This document shows positions 6,660-12,643 of a stretch of DNA of 12,643 nt, one piece after another. Location of the stretch: positions 1 to 12,643 of the forward strand of contig DNJG01000014.1 in assembly GCA_003489165.1 (NCBI GenBank), read 5' to 3'. Position numbers and translations under genes: made by a program. Positions within the stretch are counted from its first letter, which is position 1. The number at the start of each line of letters is the position of its first letter. Source of the DNA: Nitrospinota bacterium. GTDB lineage: Bacteria > Nitrospinota > Nitrospinia > UBA9942. The notes beneath the pieces are model-generated. The model was not told where the DNA came from. It worked only from the letters and a program-made list of their open reading frames with translations, and made no database searches.

Positions 6660-7952
6660 TTAAAAGAGCTTCTTCCCCACCACTGACTCAAGTTCTGCCA
6701 ATTTCTTTTCATAGTCCGAGAGAACTTTCTCATATTGAATCTGATAATTAAAGAGCGTAATCTGGTTATCAAGGAGGTTGAATAAATCAACCTTATTCAC
6801 CTGATATGCCAGCATGGCAGAATCTACAGTTTGAGACGCCTGCGGTATTATCCCGGTTGAAAATAACTCTATTAATTTTCTCCCCTTCTCCTCCTCTGCC
6901 ATAATCTCTTTTATCTTTAGAAAAATCTCATTCTTTGCTGCATTATAGCGATGTGTTAGAGAATTTACATTATGTGATTCCTCGGCAACCTTTCTATCCT
7001 GTTTTGTCTTATACCAGAGTGGTATATTCATTGAAATCTTGCCTGATAGATAATTCATACTATCCCCCTCCTGCCCAACACTCAGTCCCACATCAAAATC
7101 AGGGTAATAGTCAAGTTTTGCAAGATTATATGCCGCCCTGTATCTCTCTATCATTCTTTTCAGCCCTTTTAAGAGCGGACGATTTTCTTCAGCGGCAGAT
7201 TGTAATTCTTCAATGGTAAAGTTAAACGAAGTCATTTTTATATCCTTCGGTTTACCCAATGGTGATTGAGGGAGTCTATTCATAAGCACATTAATCCTTG
7301 CCTCTGCAGATTGCCGTTCCTTCTCCAGCCTTATAAGTTCATCAATGGTTCGGGAAAGTCCTACCTGTGCCTTAAGGACATCCTGCTGAAGCCCCTTCCC
7401 TACAGCATATTTAGCCTCTGCAACATTTACAAAATCTTTTAGTGTCATCTTATTTCTCTCAGTTATCTCTATGGACTTGTATACAAAATAAAGGTCATAA
7501 TATGCCTCCTTCACCATCTGAATGAGTTTTATCTCTATATCTTTATATTCCTCTTCAGCCGCTTCCGCCTCTATTCGTGCCATCTCTGATTTTAAGGAGA
7601 GTTTTCCCGGATATGGGAGGCTCTGCATTACTGTTATCTCTTTCATCGGGGCACTTAGTGAGAGGGTATTCATAGGTACTTTTAAAAGACCTATCTCTAC
7701 CTTTGGGTCTTCTAATGTCCTCATCTGGCTTGGAATCTCTTTAAAGGCATTTGCCTTATATCTTGCAGATGTAAGATCGGAATTATTCTTTAATGCCTCG
7801 TCAATAAGATTCTGAATATCTAATTGGGGCAATTCTTCAGCAGAGACAGTAAAGGTAGTAAGCAGCAGGCAGCAGGCAGTAAGCAGTCCTCTCCATACTC
7901 CATGTCTTTTACTGCATACTGCATACTGCATGCTGTTTACTGTATTTTTCAT
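6660..7952 (-). CDS. Outer-membrane efflux channel (TolC/CusC-type, OEP family)
   Basis: 430-residue outer-membrane factor that would form the exit duct of the CusCBA complex. The mature part has the duplicated TolC coiled-coil pattern: LIDEALKNNSDLTSARYKANAF near the start, then helices through AEAKYAVGKGLQQDVLKAQVGLSR, and in the second half AYQVNKVDLFNLLDNQ and a C-terminal YEKKLAELESVVGK. It lacks the lipoprotein Cys of classic CusC. The ATG at 7952 has a GGGGG ribosome site, and its ATGA overlaps the stop of the thioredoxin gene, so translational coupling is likely and the start is well supported. The signal peptide (hydrophobic core LLTACCLLLTTF, cleavage after VSA at 36-38) is odd: residues 4-36 are encoded by a heptamer-repeat palindrome. 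It is classed with Cus by operon position rather than by channel-specific residues. Confidence 0.9.
   Translation of the reverse strand: MKNTVNSMQYAVCSKRHGVWRGLLTACCLLLTTFTVSAEELPQLDIQNLIDEALKNNSDLTSARYKANAFKEIPSQMRTLEDPKVEIGLLKVPMNTLSLSAPMKEITVMQSLPYPGKLSLKSEMARIEAEAAEEEYKDIEIKLIQMVKEAYYDLYFVYKSIEITERNKMTLKDFVNVAEAKYAVGKGLQQDVLKAQVGLSRTIDELIRLEKERQSAEARINVLMNRLPQSPLGKPKDIKMTSFNFTIEELQSAAEENRPLLKGLKRMIERYRAAYNLAKLDYYPDFDVGLSVGQEGDSMNYLSGKISMNIPLWYKTKQDRKVAEESHNVNSLTHRYNAAKNEIFLKIKEIMAEEEKGRKLIELFSTGIIPQASQTVDSAMLAYQVNKVDLFNLLDNQITLFNYQIQYEKVLSDYEKKLAELESVVGKKLF
7846..7943. repeat. Heptamer palindrome encoding the outer-membrane factor's signal peptide
   Basis: The outer arms are ACAGTAAA (7846-7853) and TTTACTGT (7936-7943). 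Inside are the heptameric arms AGTAAGCAGCAGGCAGCAGG... (7858-7887) and ACTGCATACTGCATACTGCA (7911-7930 and beyond), around a 23-nt centre. It belongs to the same family as the palindrome at 6579-6655, so copies lie at both ends of the outer-membrane factor gene. On the coding strand one arm gives MQYAVCS and the other LLTACCLLLT. Confidence 0.88.
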
Positions 7953-8467
7953 TTTCCCCCTAACATCTTTTCAAAAAACTCTATGCTATCCTTTGTTCCC
8001 CAATCTCTTGCACCAACTGCTCTATTTATTACATATCCATGCGGGTCTATGAGATATGTTGATGGAATACCCGTAACCCCATACGCTGCGGCTACCTCGC
8101 TATCACTGTCCAATAAAATAGTAAAGGTAAGTTTATTCTCGGTTACAAATCTCCTAACAGTATCAGCCCCCCCTTTGTCTATTGAAACTGCAAGCATTTC
8201 AAAATTCTTTTTATTCTTGAACTTCTGATATAGTTTTTCCATAGACGGCATCTCGTCTATACAGGGACCACACCATGTTGCCCAGAAATTCAAGAATACA
8301 TACTTCCCCCTCAAATCTTTCAATGATTCCTTTTTATTGCCCAAAGTCTTAAGTGTAAAATCAGGTGCGAACAGTTTATCTTCTTTTTCTGCACTGCCTA
8401 TACCTGCAAAGGCTGAAATTACCAAAATAATTAATACAACAGGGCCTGTAATAAATCTTAGGTTCAT
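7949..8467 (-). CDS. TlpA/ResA-like periplasmic thioredoxin-fold protein
   Basis: 172 residues. An N-terminal signal sequence (hydrophobic 8-24, likely cleavage after GSA at 24-26) puts it in the periplasm. The AhpC/TSA-Redoxin fold follows: APDFTLKTL (34-42), the active site WCGPC with Cys66 and Cys69 in NFWATWCGPC, SIDKGG near 95-100, and the cis-proline loop GIPSTYLID with Pro135. Such proteins usually reduce disulfides, for example in cytochrome c maturation or copper-site assembly. No lipobox Cys is present. AGGAG sits 8 nt before the ATG at 8467. It is 39 bp downstream of the anti-sigma-like gene and overlaps the next gene by 4 bp, so it belongs to the efflux operon. Thiol repair or copper reduction during metal stress is inferred from this position. 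Confidence 0.92.
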   Translation of the reverse strand: MNLRFITGPVVLIILVISAFAGIGSAEKEDKLFAPDFTLKTLGNKKESLKDLRGKYVFLNFWATWCGPCIDEMPSMEKLYQKFKNKKNFEMLAVSIDKGGADTVRRFVTENKLTFTILLDSDSEVAAAYGVTGIPSTYLIDPHGYVINRAVGARDWGTKDSIEFFEKMLGGK

Positions 8468-8506
8468 TCCTTCATCTCCTCTCTTTTCTCCTCCTTATTT
8501 ATAGTG

Positions 8507-9256
8507 TCAATTGTGCTGAGATGACGCTATTTTTTTTATTTCATCTTCAGCTATATCTCCAACAATTATGCAATATACTCCGTCCTTTTTCCAGTGTGCA
8601 TATTTATAATTTTCCAATCTGCCTATCTGTATAGTTTCCTTATCAGAAATTTCTCCTTTACCCTGAAAATAAGAGAGTATTCTTTTTCCATCGCTCATAA
8701 CCATGTGTGCAACAGTAACACCTTTTATATTACATACATCTCCTTTTATAAATTTGAATCCTTTGGGGAAATAGGTAGGGATAAATGCCTTGATACCCAT
8801 AGTGTTTTCTATCTTCTGATTGAGTTCATGTTCTGTCTTGCACAAATAGTCTCTATGCCCTTCTGTCATGCACTTTTGATGTTCAAGAACATACAATTTC
8901 ACAGGTGAAGAAGTTGTATCTGTTCTGCTTATGAAGATTAACAGCAATATTGATGCGGCAAGTGCCATCCCTTTGTAAAGAAAACTATTCCTCCTCCTAA
9001 AAGATACTGCCCCCCTACCCTTCTCACCTGCCTCTTCATAGACCCTGCTCAGAATTCTCTCCTTTTCTCTATTGTCAGGGGATATCTTTGGCAAAAGCGA
9101 TTTTAAGGTATGCTTTGTAGATTTTAAAGCTTGAATCTCATTCTGGCACAAATCACATGATGCAATATGCCTCTCCAGCTCATCTAATTCTGATGGAGCC
9201 AATTCATTATCTACATATGCAGAGAGTTTATCTGTAAAATGTGAATATTTATCCAT
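8507..9256 (-). CDS. Membrane zf-HC2 anti-sigma-like protein, first gene of the cus operon
   Basis: 249 residues with anti-sigma layout. The N-terminal ZAS/zf-HC2 zinc motif is His30-x3-Cys34-x2-Cys37 (LERHIASCDLCQNEI), in the position typical of ECF anti-sigma factors. One membrane segment lies at about 95-110, followed by a periplasmic domain. That domain contains FPKGF and VAHMVMSDGKRILSYF, resembling the (L)P.GF...H..(Y/F)SDG..(T)VS.F pattern of RseB/MucB C-terminal domains (my reading; weak). It also holds Cys129, Cys139, Cys175 and Cys229, plus His126, Met130, His134 and His143 clustered in HQKCMTEGHRDYLCKTEH. These could bind metal or form redox-sensitive disulfides. The ATG at 9256 has only AGG(T) as a ribosome site. 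No sigma factor gene precedes it; the next gene upstream is a diguanylate cyclase. Its place as first gene suggests it senses the stress the operon relieves. Confidence 0.75.
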   Translation of the reverse strand: MDKYSHFTDKLSAYVDNELAPSELDELERHIASCDLCQNEIQALKSTKHTLKSLLPKISPDNREKERILSRVYEEAGEKGRGAVSFRRRNSFLYKGMALAASILLLIFISRTDTTSSPVKLYVLEHQKCMTEGHRDYLCKTEHELNQKIENTMGIKAFIPTYFPKGFKFIKGDVCNIKGVTVAHMVMSDGKRILSYFQGKGEISDKETIQIGRLENYKYAHWKKDGVYCIIVGDIAEDEIKKIASSQHN

Positions 9257-9288
9257 TTTTTACCTGCCTATATTTGTTGCTTCTTACA

Positions 9289-9320
9289 CTATATAACAAA
9301 TGATTTTCTGAAAAAGTTCC
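9289..9320 (-). promoter_or_regulatory. Candidate ECF-type promoter of the anti-sigma/efflux operon
   Basis: On the minus strand GGAACTT (9320-9314) is followed after 16 bases by GTTATATAG (9297-9289). GGAAC is the classic -35 core of sigma-E/ECF promoters, and there is no good sigma-70 -35 at the right distance from the TATA-like box. It ends about 32 bases before the anti-sigma-like gene, where the operon promoter is expected. Sequence and spacing are seen; use by an ECF sigma is inferred from this box plus the downstream gene. Confidence 0.45.
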
Positions 9321-9346
9321 ATTAATTTTAGATTTAATTATAAAAA

Positions 9347-9357
9347 TTAGCCACAGA
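9347..9357. repeat. Single TTAGCCACAGA repeat unit
   Basis: TTAGCCACAGA here is the same word found in the inverted pair at 12169-12239. It lies about 27 bases upstream of the candidate GGAACTT box. This is one half-copy without a nearby inverted partner. Confidence 0.55.
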
Positions 9358-9448
9358 GTTAATGGAGAAAACAGAAATACAGATAACAATAAAAAAATGG
9401 AGTAATTGAGCAATGAAAGAAAGAAATTGAAATTATCAAGAACGAGAA

Positions 9449-9544
9449 TAATATTAACCCAGCACTTTCGCTCTGCTATGAAATTTTTCCCATGAGAAGA
9501 AAGTGCTGTCTGAAAGACAAATTACATAATTTGGGTTAAGATTA
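9449..9544. repeat. 96-bp branched palindrome between the diguanylate cyclase and efflux operon
   Basis: The outer arms TAATATTAACCC (9449-9460) and GGGTTAAGATTA (9533-9544) pair at 11 of 12 positions. Directly inside, AGCACTTTC (9461-9469) pairs perfectly with GAAAGTGCT (9499-9507). A third small stem, GTCT-GAA-AGAC, lies at 9509-9518 or one base away. The result is a three-way-junction shape. It starts 9 bases past the cyclase stop on the transcript. There is no strong U-run, so it may be a MITE-like remnant or an mRNA 3' structure. The rest of the 9257-9552 gap holds only the promoter and the TTAGCCACAGA unit. Confidence 0.7.
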
Positions 9545-9552
9545 TCTAAGTA

Positions 9553-11001
9553 TCAATGGGACAATAGGGTAAATAGGCTCTTCCATCCATCCTGTCCATC
9601 TGCTATCTCTGCCCCAATCTGGTATCTGTTATCATGAAATTTTTTTATATGGACAACTTTAATGGAAAAGATATTACGGATATGAATATCAGAATCAAGA
9701 ACTACCCTGCAGGTGTATATAGTGTCAATCTTAATATCAGACTCTATCTCACCCTTAAACCCTGTTTTACTAATGTCTTTTACTGCACACATTTTCCAGA
9801 TTTTATCATCTACTTTAATCTCAATAGATTGAAGCTGATTTACTCCTCTGGCAATTTTCAGTGCCATCCTATATCTATTGCTTAACCTTTTTTCATCTAT
9901 AGCAGACAGTCCATTATCCACCACCCTGTTAACCACCCTGTTTCGTCCGCTTTCTTTACCGCAATAAAGAAATTTATCAGCCATGGCTATTATCTCTGCT
10001 ACAGTTTGTCCATCTTCAGGATAGCTGGCTACACCGGCTGTTATTGCTATTTTCTCCGATCTGTTGCCAACCTCTAAAATAACCTCTTTCTCCACCATAG
10101 TCCTGAGTTTTTGAGCACTCAGTGTAGCCCCATCTTTATCAGTTTCGGGCAGAAGTATTATAAATTCTTCACCTCCATATCGGCTGACAACATCACCCTG
10201 CCTTACATTAGCCTCTAAGAGAAATGCCACTTTCTTGAGTACCTCATCTCCCAATAAATGTCCATAGGTATCATTAAAATATTTAAAATGGTCAATATCT
10301 ATCATAATTATTGAAAAAATACCTCCATATCGTTCTACTTTACTGTGCTCCCGATAAGCGCTCTCAATAAAATATTTTCTGGTATGCAGCCTTGTCAGAT
10401 AATCAAACATGGATTCCTTCTGAACATCCTCATAAATCCTTGCTCTCCCAATGGCATTAGCTACATTCTCTGCTATAGCATTAAAGAAATACTTATCAGT
10501 TTCCCTGAAGGCATTGATCTCTTTTTTATGTATATTTAAAACACCTATTATTTTGTTATCACTTAACTTCAAAGGTACGGACATAAAGGAACCTATATCA
10601 GATACCTTCCCTTTATAATAGAGAAATCTATCATCCTTACTCACATCCTGTATTAGGACAGCTTCACCTTTTTGAGCCACGATACCTGAAATCCCTTCCC
10701 CAAGTTTAAATGTTACATCCTTTGCTGCCTCATAGGTAACATCATTTGCATTCCATATCTTAAGCTCATTGCATTTTTCATCTATCAGCATAAAACAGAA
10801 ATCATCTATTTTTAAAGAATCTTTTAAAAAACTTATAGTTTTTCCAAAAAGGTCGCTTAACTGAAGGGAGAGATTGAAGTTTTTACTTAAAGTATAAAGT
10901 ATATAGAGTTCAAAAAACCGTTCTTTTAATGCCTCACTTTCTTCCTGGGCAGAGACAAACAAATGATAATCATTCCCTGATTTTAAATTTTCTACATCCA
11001 T
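9553..11001 (-). CDS. GAF-GGDEF-PilZ diguanylate cyclase
   Basis: 482 residues predicted to make cyclic di-GMP from two GTP in the cytoplasm (no membrane segment seen). A GAF sensor domain occupies about 30-190 (LGEGISGIVAQKGEAVLIQD, then GSFMSVPLKL and IIGVLNIHKK). The GGDEF domain is at about 195-358: FDYLTRLHTRKYF, DIDHFKYFNDTYGH, then the active-site GGEEF at 276-280. RQGD at 267-270 lies exactly where the RxxD product-inhibition site is found. A C-terminal PilZ domain at about 370-480 has RLSNR (372-376) and DISKTG (409-414), matching RxxxR and (D/N)xSxxG. It should therefore make and bind cyclic di-GMP. GGAGAAG before the ATG at 11001 supports the start. The ligand of the GAF domain is not evident. 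It shares no tight spacing with the efflux operon; co-regulation is not shown. Confidence 0.93.
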   Translation of the reverse strand: MDVENLKSGNDYHLFVSAQEESEALKERFFELYILYTLSKNFNLSLQLSDLFGKTISFLKDSLKIDDFCFMLIDEKCNELKIWNANDVTYEAAKDVTFKLGEGISGIVAQKGEAVLIQDVSKDDRFLYYKGKVSDIGSFMSVPLKLSDNKIIGVLNIHKKEINAFRETDKYFFNAIAENVANAIGRARIYEDVQKESMFDYLTRLHTRKYFIESAYREHSKVERYGGIFSIIMIDIDHFKYFNDTYGHLLGDEVLKKVAFLLEANVRQGDVVSRYGGEEFIILLPETDKDGATLSAQKLRTMVEKEVILEVGNRSEKIAITAGVASYPEDGQTVAEIIAMADKFLYCGKESGRNRVVNRVVDNGLSAIDEKRLSNRYRMALKIARGVNQLQSIEIKVDDKIWKMCAVKDISKTGFKGEIESDIKIDTIYTCRVVLDSDIHIRNIFSIKVVHIKKFHDNRYQIGAEIADGQDGWKSLFTLLSH

Positions 11002-11064
11002 AAGGCTTCTCCATAATTAACTGCCTCTTTTATATCACAATTAAATAAAAAATAAAAGGGGGAA

Positions 11065-11094
11065 ATTATACAAACTTATAACATTATCGGTTAA
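11065..11094 (-). promoter_or_regulatory. Possible sigma-70 promoter for the diguanylate cyclase gene
   Basis: A perfect TATAAT (11070-11065) lies about 64 bases before the cyclase ATG, with TTAACC (11094-11089) 18 bases upstream, a 4/6 match to the -35 box. The -35 overlaps the end of the preceding DRTGG gene. In AT-rich DNA a TATAAT by chance is common, so this is weak. Confidence 0.3.
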
Positions 11095-12154
11095 TATTAA
11101 AGTCTTCTTTAAGCTTGTTTAGATCAATATGTTCTCTGAATAACTTTAAATATCTGCCTATCTTCTTTTCATCCTCAAAATCAAGCGTAACAACAGCCTT
11201 ATCCAATCTCTCAACCGTGGAATATGTATCAAGATTTACGACTATTATAGGAATCCCTTTTTCTTCTGCCTTTCCAATGACGACACTGTTCGGGTATCTG
11301 CCCCCTGTAAGGATTATCCCCTTTGTAGATGTCTCCATTGCAGCAATCTGTAAATCTGACCTGTCGGCACCTGTAATTACTATCTTGTTGTTTATCCTCC
11401 TGAAATAATTTATTGCAAGCTCTAAATCCATTGCCCCTATAACATAGTTTGTCGCCAGCTCTTCAAGTCTGTCCTTGCAGGATATAACCTCCCCTGCCAC
11501 TACCTCACATGCCTTCCTTATACTTATAGCCCCAAGGAATTTATCTTCAGGTATGGCACCATACACAGGAATCCCATCCCCTTCAATAAAAGGCATTACA
11601 ACATTATTAACATAATCTATCTTTTCAGGCATAACCTGTGTAATAATCACGCCCTGTAGTCTATCTCCGAGCAGTTCTTTTATAAATCTTACATTATCAA
11701 CAAATGTCACATCACTGACAAACCTGTCAACAAGCAATACTTTTGTATTTAAAACCTTTGTAAGGGTTACACCATTTGCACCGACTATACTCCCCTCAAA
11801 AAAGCTGTTTCCACCCTTTATGATGACTATGTCCTTGTCAATTGATAATTTTCTGTAAGAATCTTCAATCTCCTTTAAAACACTCCCAACTTTTCTCCTG
11901 AAGATAGCAAATATCGTATCATGGTTAAGCACAACAGGACATATAAGATGATAAGGGTCTTTGAGTTTGAGGACATTCTTCATGAGATGGGCATCATGGT
12001 CTGTAAGGACACCGTCAACAACCTCAGGCCGGACACCTACAGGCTTAAAATAGCCTACCTTGAGTCCTTCCTTTTCAAATATGAGTCCAAGTGCCCATGC
12101 AAGTAAACTCTTTCCTGATTTAACACCAATTGAATTGATAAATATTGATTTCAT
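11084..12154 (-). CDS. BioD-like P-loop / DRTGG domain protein (phosphotransacetylase N-terminal-like)
   Basis: 356 cytoplasmic residues. The N-terminal half has the dethiobiotin-synthetase/cobyrinate-synthase-type nucleotide fold: MKSIFINSIGVKSGKSLL with a P-loop-like GVKSGKS at 10-16, GYFKPVG at 34-40, and IIKGGNSFFEG at 111-121, where DTBS proteins have VEG. After a linker comes a DRTGG domain at about 235-350, with VITGADRSDLQIAA and GIILTGGRYPN. This is the arrangement of the regulatory N-terminal part of long phosphotransacetylases, but the catalytic PTA_PTB domain is absent, so it should not make acetyl phosphate itself. AGGAGGT before the ATG at 12154 is a near-perfect ribosome site. 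It lies 86 bp downstream of an ADP-forming acyl-CoA synthetase gene, suggesting a regulatory or accessory role in acetyl-CoA/acetate metabolism (inference). Confidence 0.85.
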   Translation of the reverse strand: MKSIFINSIGVKSGKSLLAWALGLIFEKEGLKVGYFKPVGVRPEVVDGVLTDHDAHLMKNVLKLKDPYHLICPVVLNHDTIFAIFRRKVGSVLKEIEDSYRKLSIDKDIVIIKGGNSFFEGSIVGANGVTLTKVLNTKVLLVDRFVSDVTFVDNVRFIKELLGDRLQGVIITQVMPEKIDYVNNVVMPFIEGDGIPVYGAIPEDKFLGAISIRKACEVVAGEVISCKDRLEELATNYVIGAMDLELAINYFRRINNKIVITGADRSDLQIAAMETSTKGIILTGGRYPNSVVIGKAEEKGIPIIVVNLDTYSTVERLDKAVVTLDFEDEKKIGRYLKLFREHIDLNKLKEDFNINR

Positions 12155-12168
12155 ATAACCTCCTGATT

Positions 12169-12239
12169 TTTAGCCACAGACTTTCACTGACTTATTTATT
12201 TTTAAATCTTTTTAAAATCTGTGTAAGTCCGTGGCTAAA
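12169..12239. repeat. Inverted TTTAGCCAC(A/G)GACTT repeat in the synthetase-DRTGG gap
   Basis: The arms 12169-12187 and 12221-12239 are 19 nt each and are reverse complements at 17 of 19 positions, around a 33-nt AT-rich loop. On the transcript the structure begins right after the synthetase stop codon (12241-12243) and ends about 15 bases before the DRTGG start, just short of its ribosome site. It shares TTAGCCACAGA with the unit at 9347-9357, which marks it as a dispersed element rather than a gene-specific terminator. Confidence 0.85.
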
Positions 12240-12240
12240 T

Positions 12241-12643
12241 TTATTGTTCTTCCTGTATTCTAAATCTGCTGTCTATTGCTACAACACCCATCCCCTGAGG
12301 CCTTACAAGGAGTGGATTTATTTCCCCCTCAAGAAGCTCAGGAAAATCAGAGGCGAGATGTGAGAACCTTATTATTGCATCCTGCAGAGACTCCATGTCA
12401 CCTGCCTTCTCCCCCCTCACCCCTTTAAGGAGGGGAAAAGATTTAATCTCTGAAACCATATCATTCGCTTCATTTTTATCTACAGGACAGAGCCTGAAAG
12501 ATACATCCTTTAAGACCTCCACATATATGCCGCCAAGCCCAAACATCAGCATTGGCCCAAAAGAGGGGTCTCGTGTAAAGCCTACTATAACCTCTTTTCC
12601 GTCTGTAATCATCTCCTGTATTGAAACCCCTGCTATAAATGCA
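12241..12643 (-). CDS. ADP-forming acyl/acetyl-CoA synthetase, C-terminal ATP-grasp part (5' end outside the window)
   Basis: The frame stays open to the window edge and reads AFIAGVSIQEMITDGKEVIV into the first internal Met, so the gene continues beyond 12643. About 134 residues are visible. GFTRDPSFGPMLMFGLGG is the glycine-rich ATP-grasp_5 signature of ADP-forming acetyl-CoA synthetases. It is followed by PLLKGVRGEKA and LLEGEINPLLV, the metal/ATP-binding (E-x-NP) end, and a final VAIDSRFRI. These enzymes interconvert acyl-CoA + ADP + Pi with acid + CoA + ATP. Whether this is a separate beta subunit or the end of a fused alpha-beta enzyme cannot be seen here. The DRTGG gene downstream is a common type of partner. 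Confidence 0.88.
   Translation of the reverse strand, partial: AFIAGVSIQEMITDGKEVIVGFTRDPSFGPMLMFGLGGIYVEVLKDVSFRLCPVDKNEANDMVSEIKSFPLLKGVRGEKAGDMESLQDAIIRFSHLASDFPELLEGEINPLLVRPQGMGVVAIDSRFRIQEEQ

Noticed and set aside
12405..12445. PLLKGVRGEK segment in the acyl-CoA synthetase looked like an in-frame palindromic insertion (CCCTCCTTAAAGGGG)
   Set aside because: PLL-x-G-x-RG is a native conserved motif of ATP-grasp_5 domains at this position, so no insertion is needed to explain it.

Overview
The window comes from a Gram-negative bacterium, shown by a tripartite outer-membrane efflux system and a WaaL/Wzy-type polysaccharide ligase. The DNA is AT-leaning by eye and carries short dispersed heptamer repeats and TTAGCCACAGA-type repeats. 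That mix, together with an ADP-forming acyl-CoA synthetase beside a DRTGG protein, suggests an environmental lineage such as Nitrospirota or a deltaproteobacterial-type phylum. This placement is a guess. Every gene I accept lies on the minus strand, so the order of transcription runs from high to low coordinates.

From the right edge: the 3' part of an ADP-forming acyl-CoA synthetase (12241-12643, cut by the window), a BioD-like/DRTGG protein (11084-12154), and a GAF-GGDEF-PilZ diguanylate cyclase (9553-11001). A gap of about 300 bp follows, with a 96-bp branched palindrome and a possible ECF-type promoter. Next is a metal-efflux operon: a membrane zf-HC2 anti-sigma-like protein (8507-9256), a TlpA/ResA-like thioredoxin (7949-8467), a TolC/CusC-type outer-membrane factor (6660-7952), CusB (5121-6557) and CusA (1640-4783). 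CusA keeps the three methionines and the TM4 Asp/Glu typical of Cu(I)/Ag(I) pumps. Last is an O-antigen ligase/polymerase-like gene (65-1543) with its own sigma-70 promoter, TTGACT-17-TAAAAT.

The most unusual feature is how short tandem heptamer repeats have reshaped the cus operon. Two families occur, (T/C)TCTGTC and GCAGTAT/TACTGCA. A GCAGTAT palindrome encodes almost the whole signal peptide of the outer-membrane factor. Eight TCTGTC-type heptamers encode a charged tail on CusB. Another palindrome fills the cusC-cusB gap. Between cusB and cusA sits a decayed four-helix-bundle (23S rRNA IVP/Avd-like) gene, flanked by oppositely oriented heptamers. It appears to have lost its second helix by a deletion between copies of ACTGTTTGG. 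I suggest, as inference, that the heptamers and four-helix-bundle gene are traces of a dispersed non-autonomous element that inserts at gene boundaries and is read into proteins.

Functionally, the anti-sigma-like protein has periplasmic Cys/His/Met residues and could sense metal or redox stress. No sigma factor gene is visible. The thioredoxin may keep periplasmic thiols reduced or repaired during copper stress, and CusCBA would export the metal from periplasm and cytoplasm across the outer membrane.
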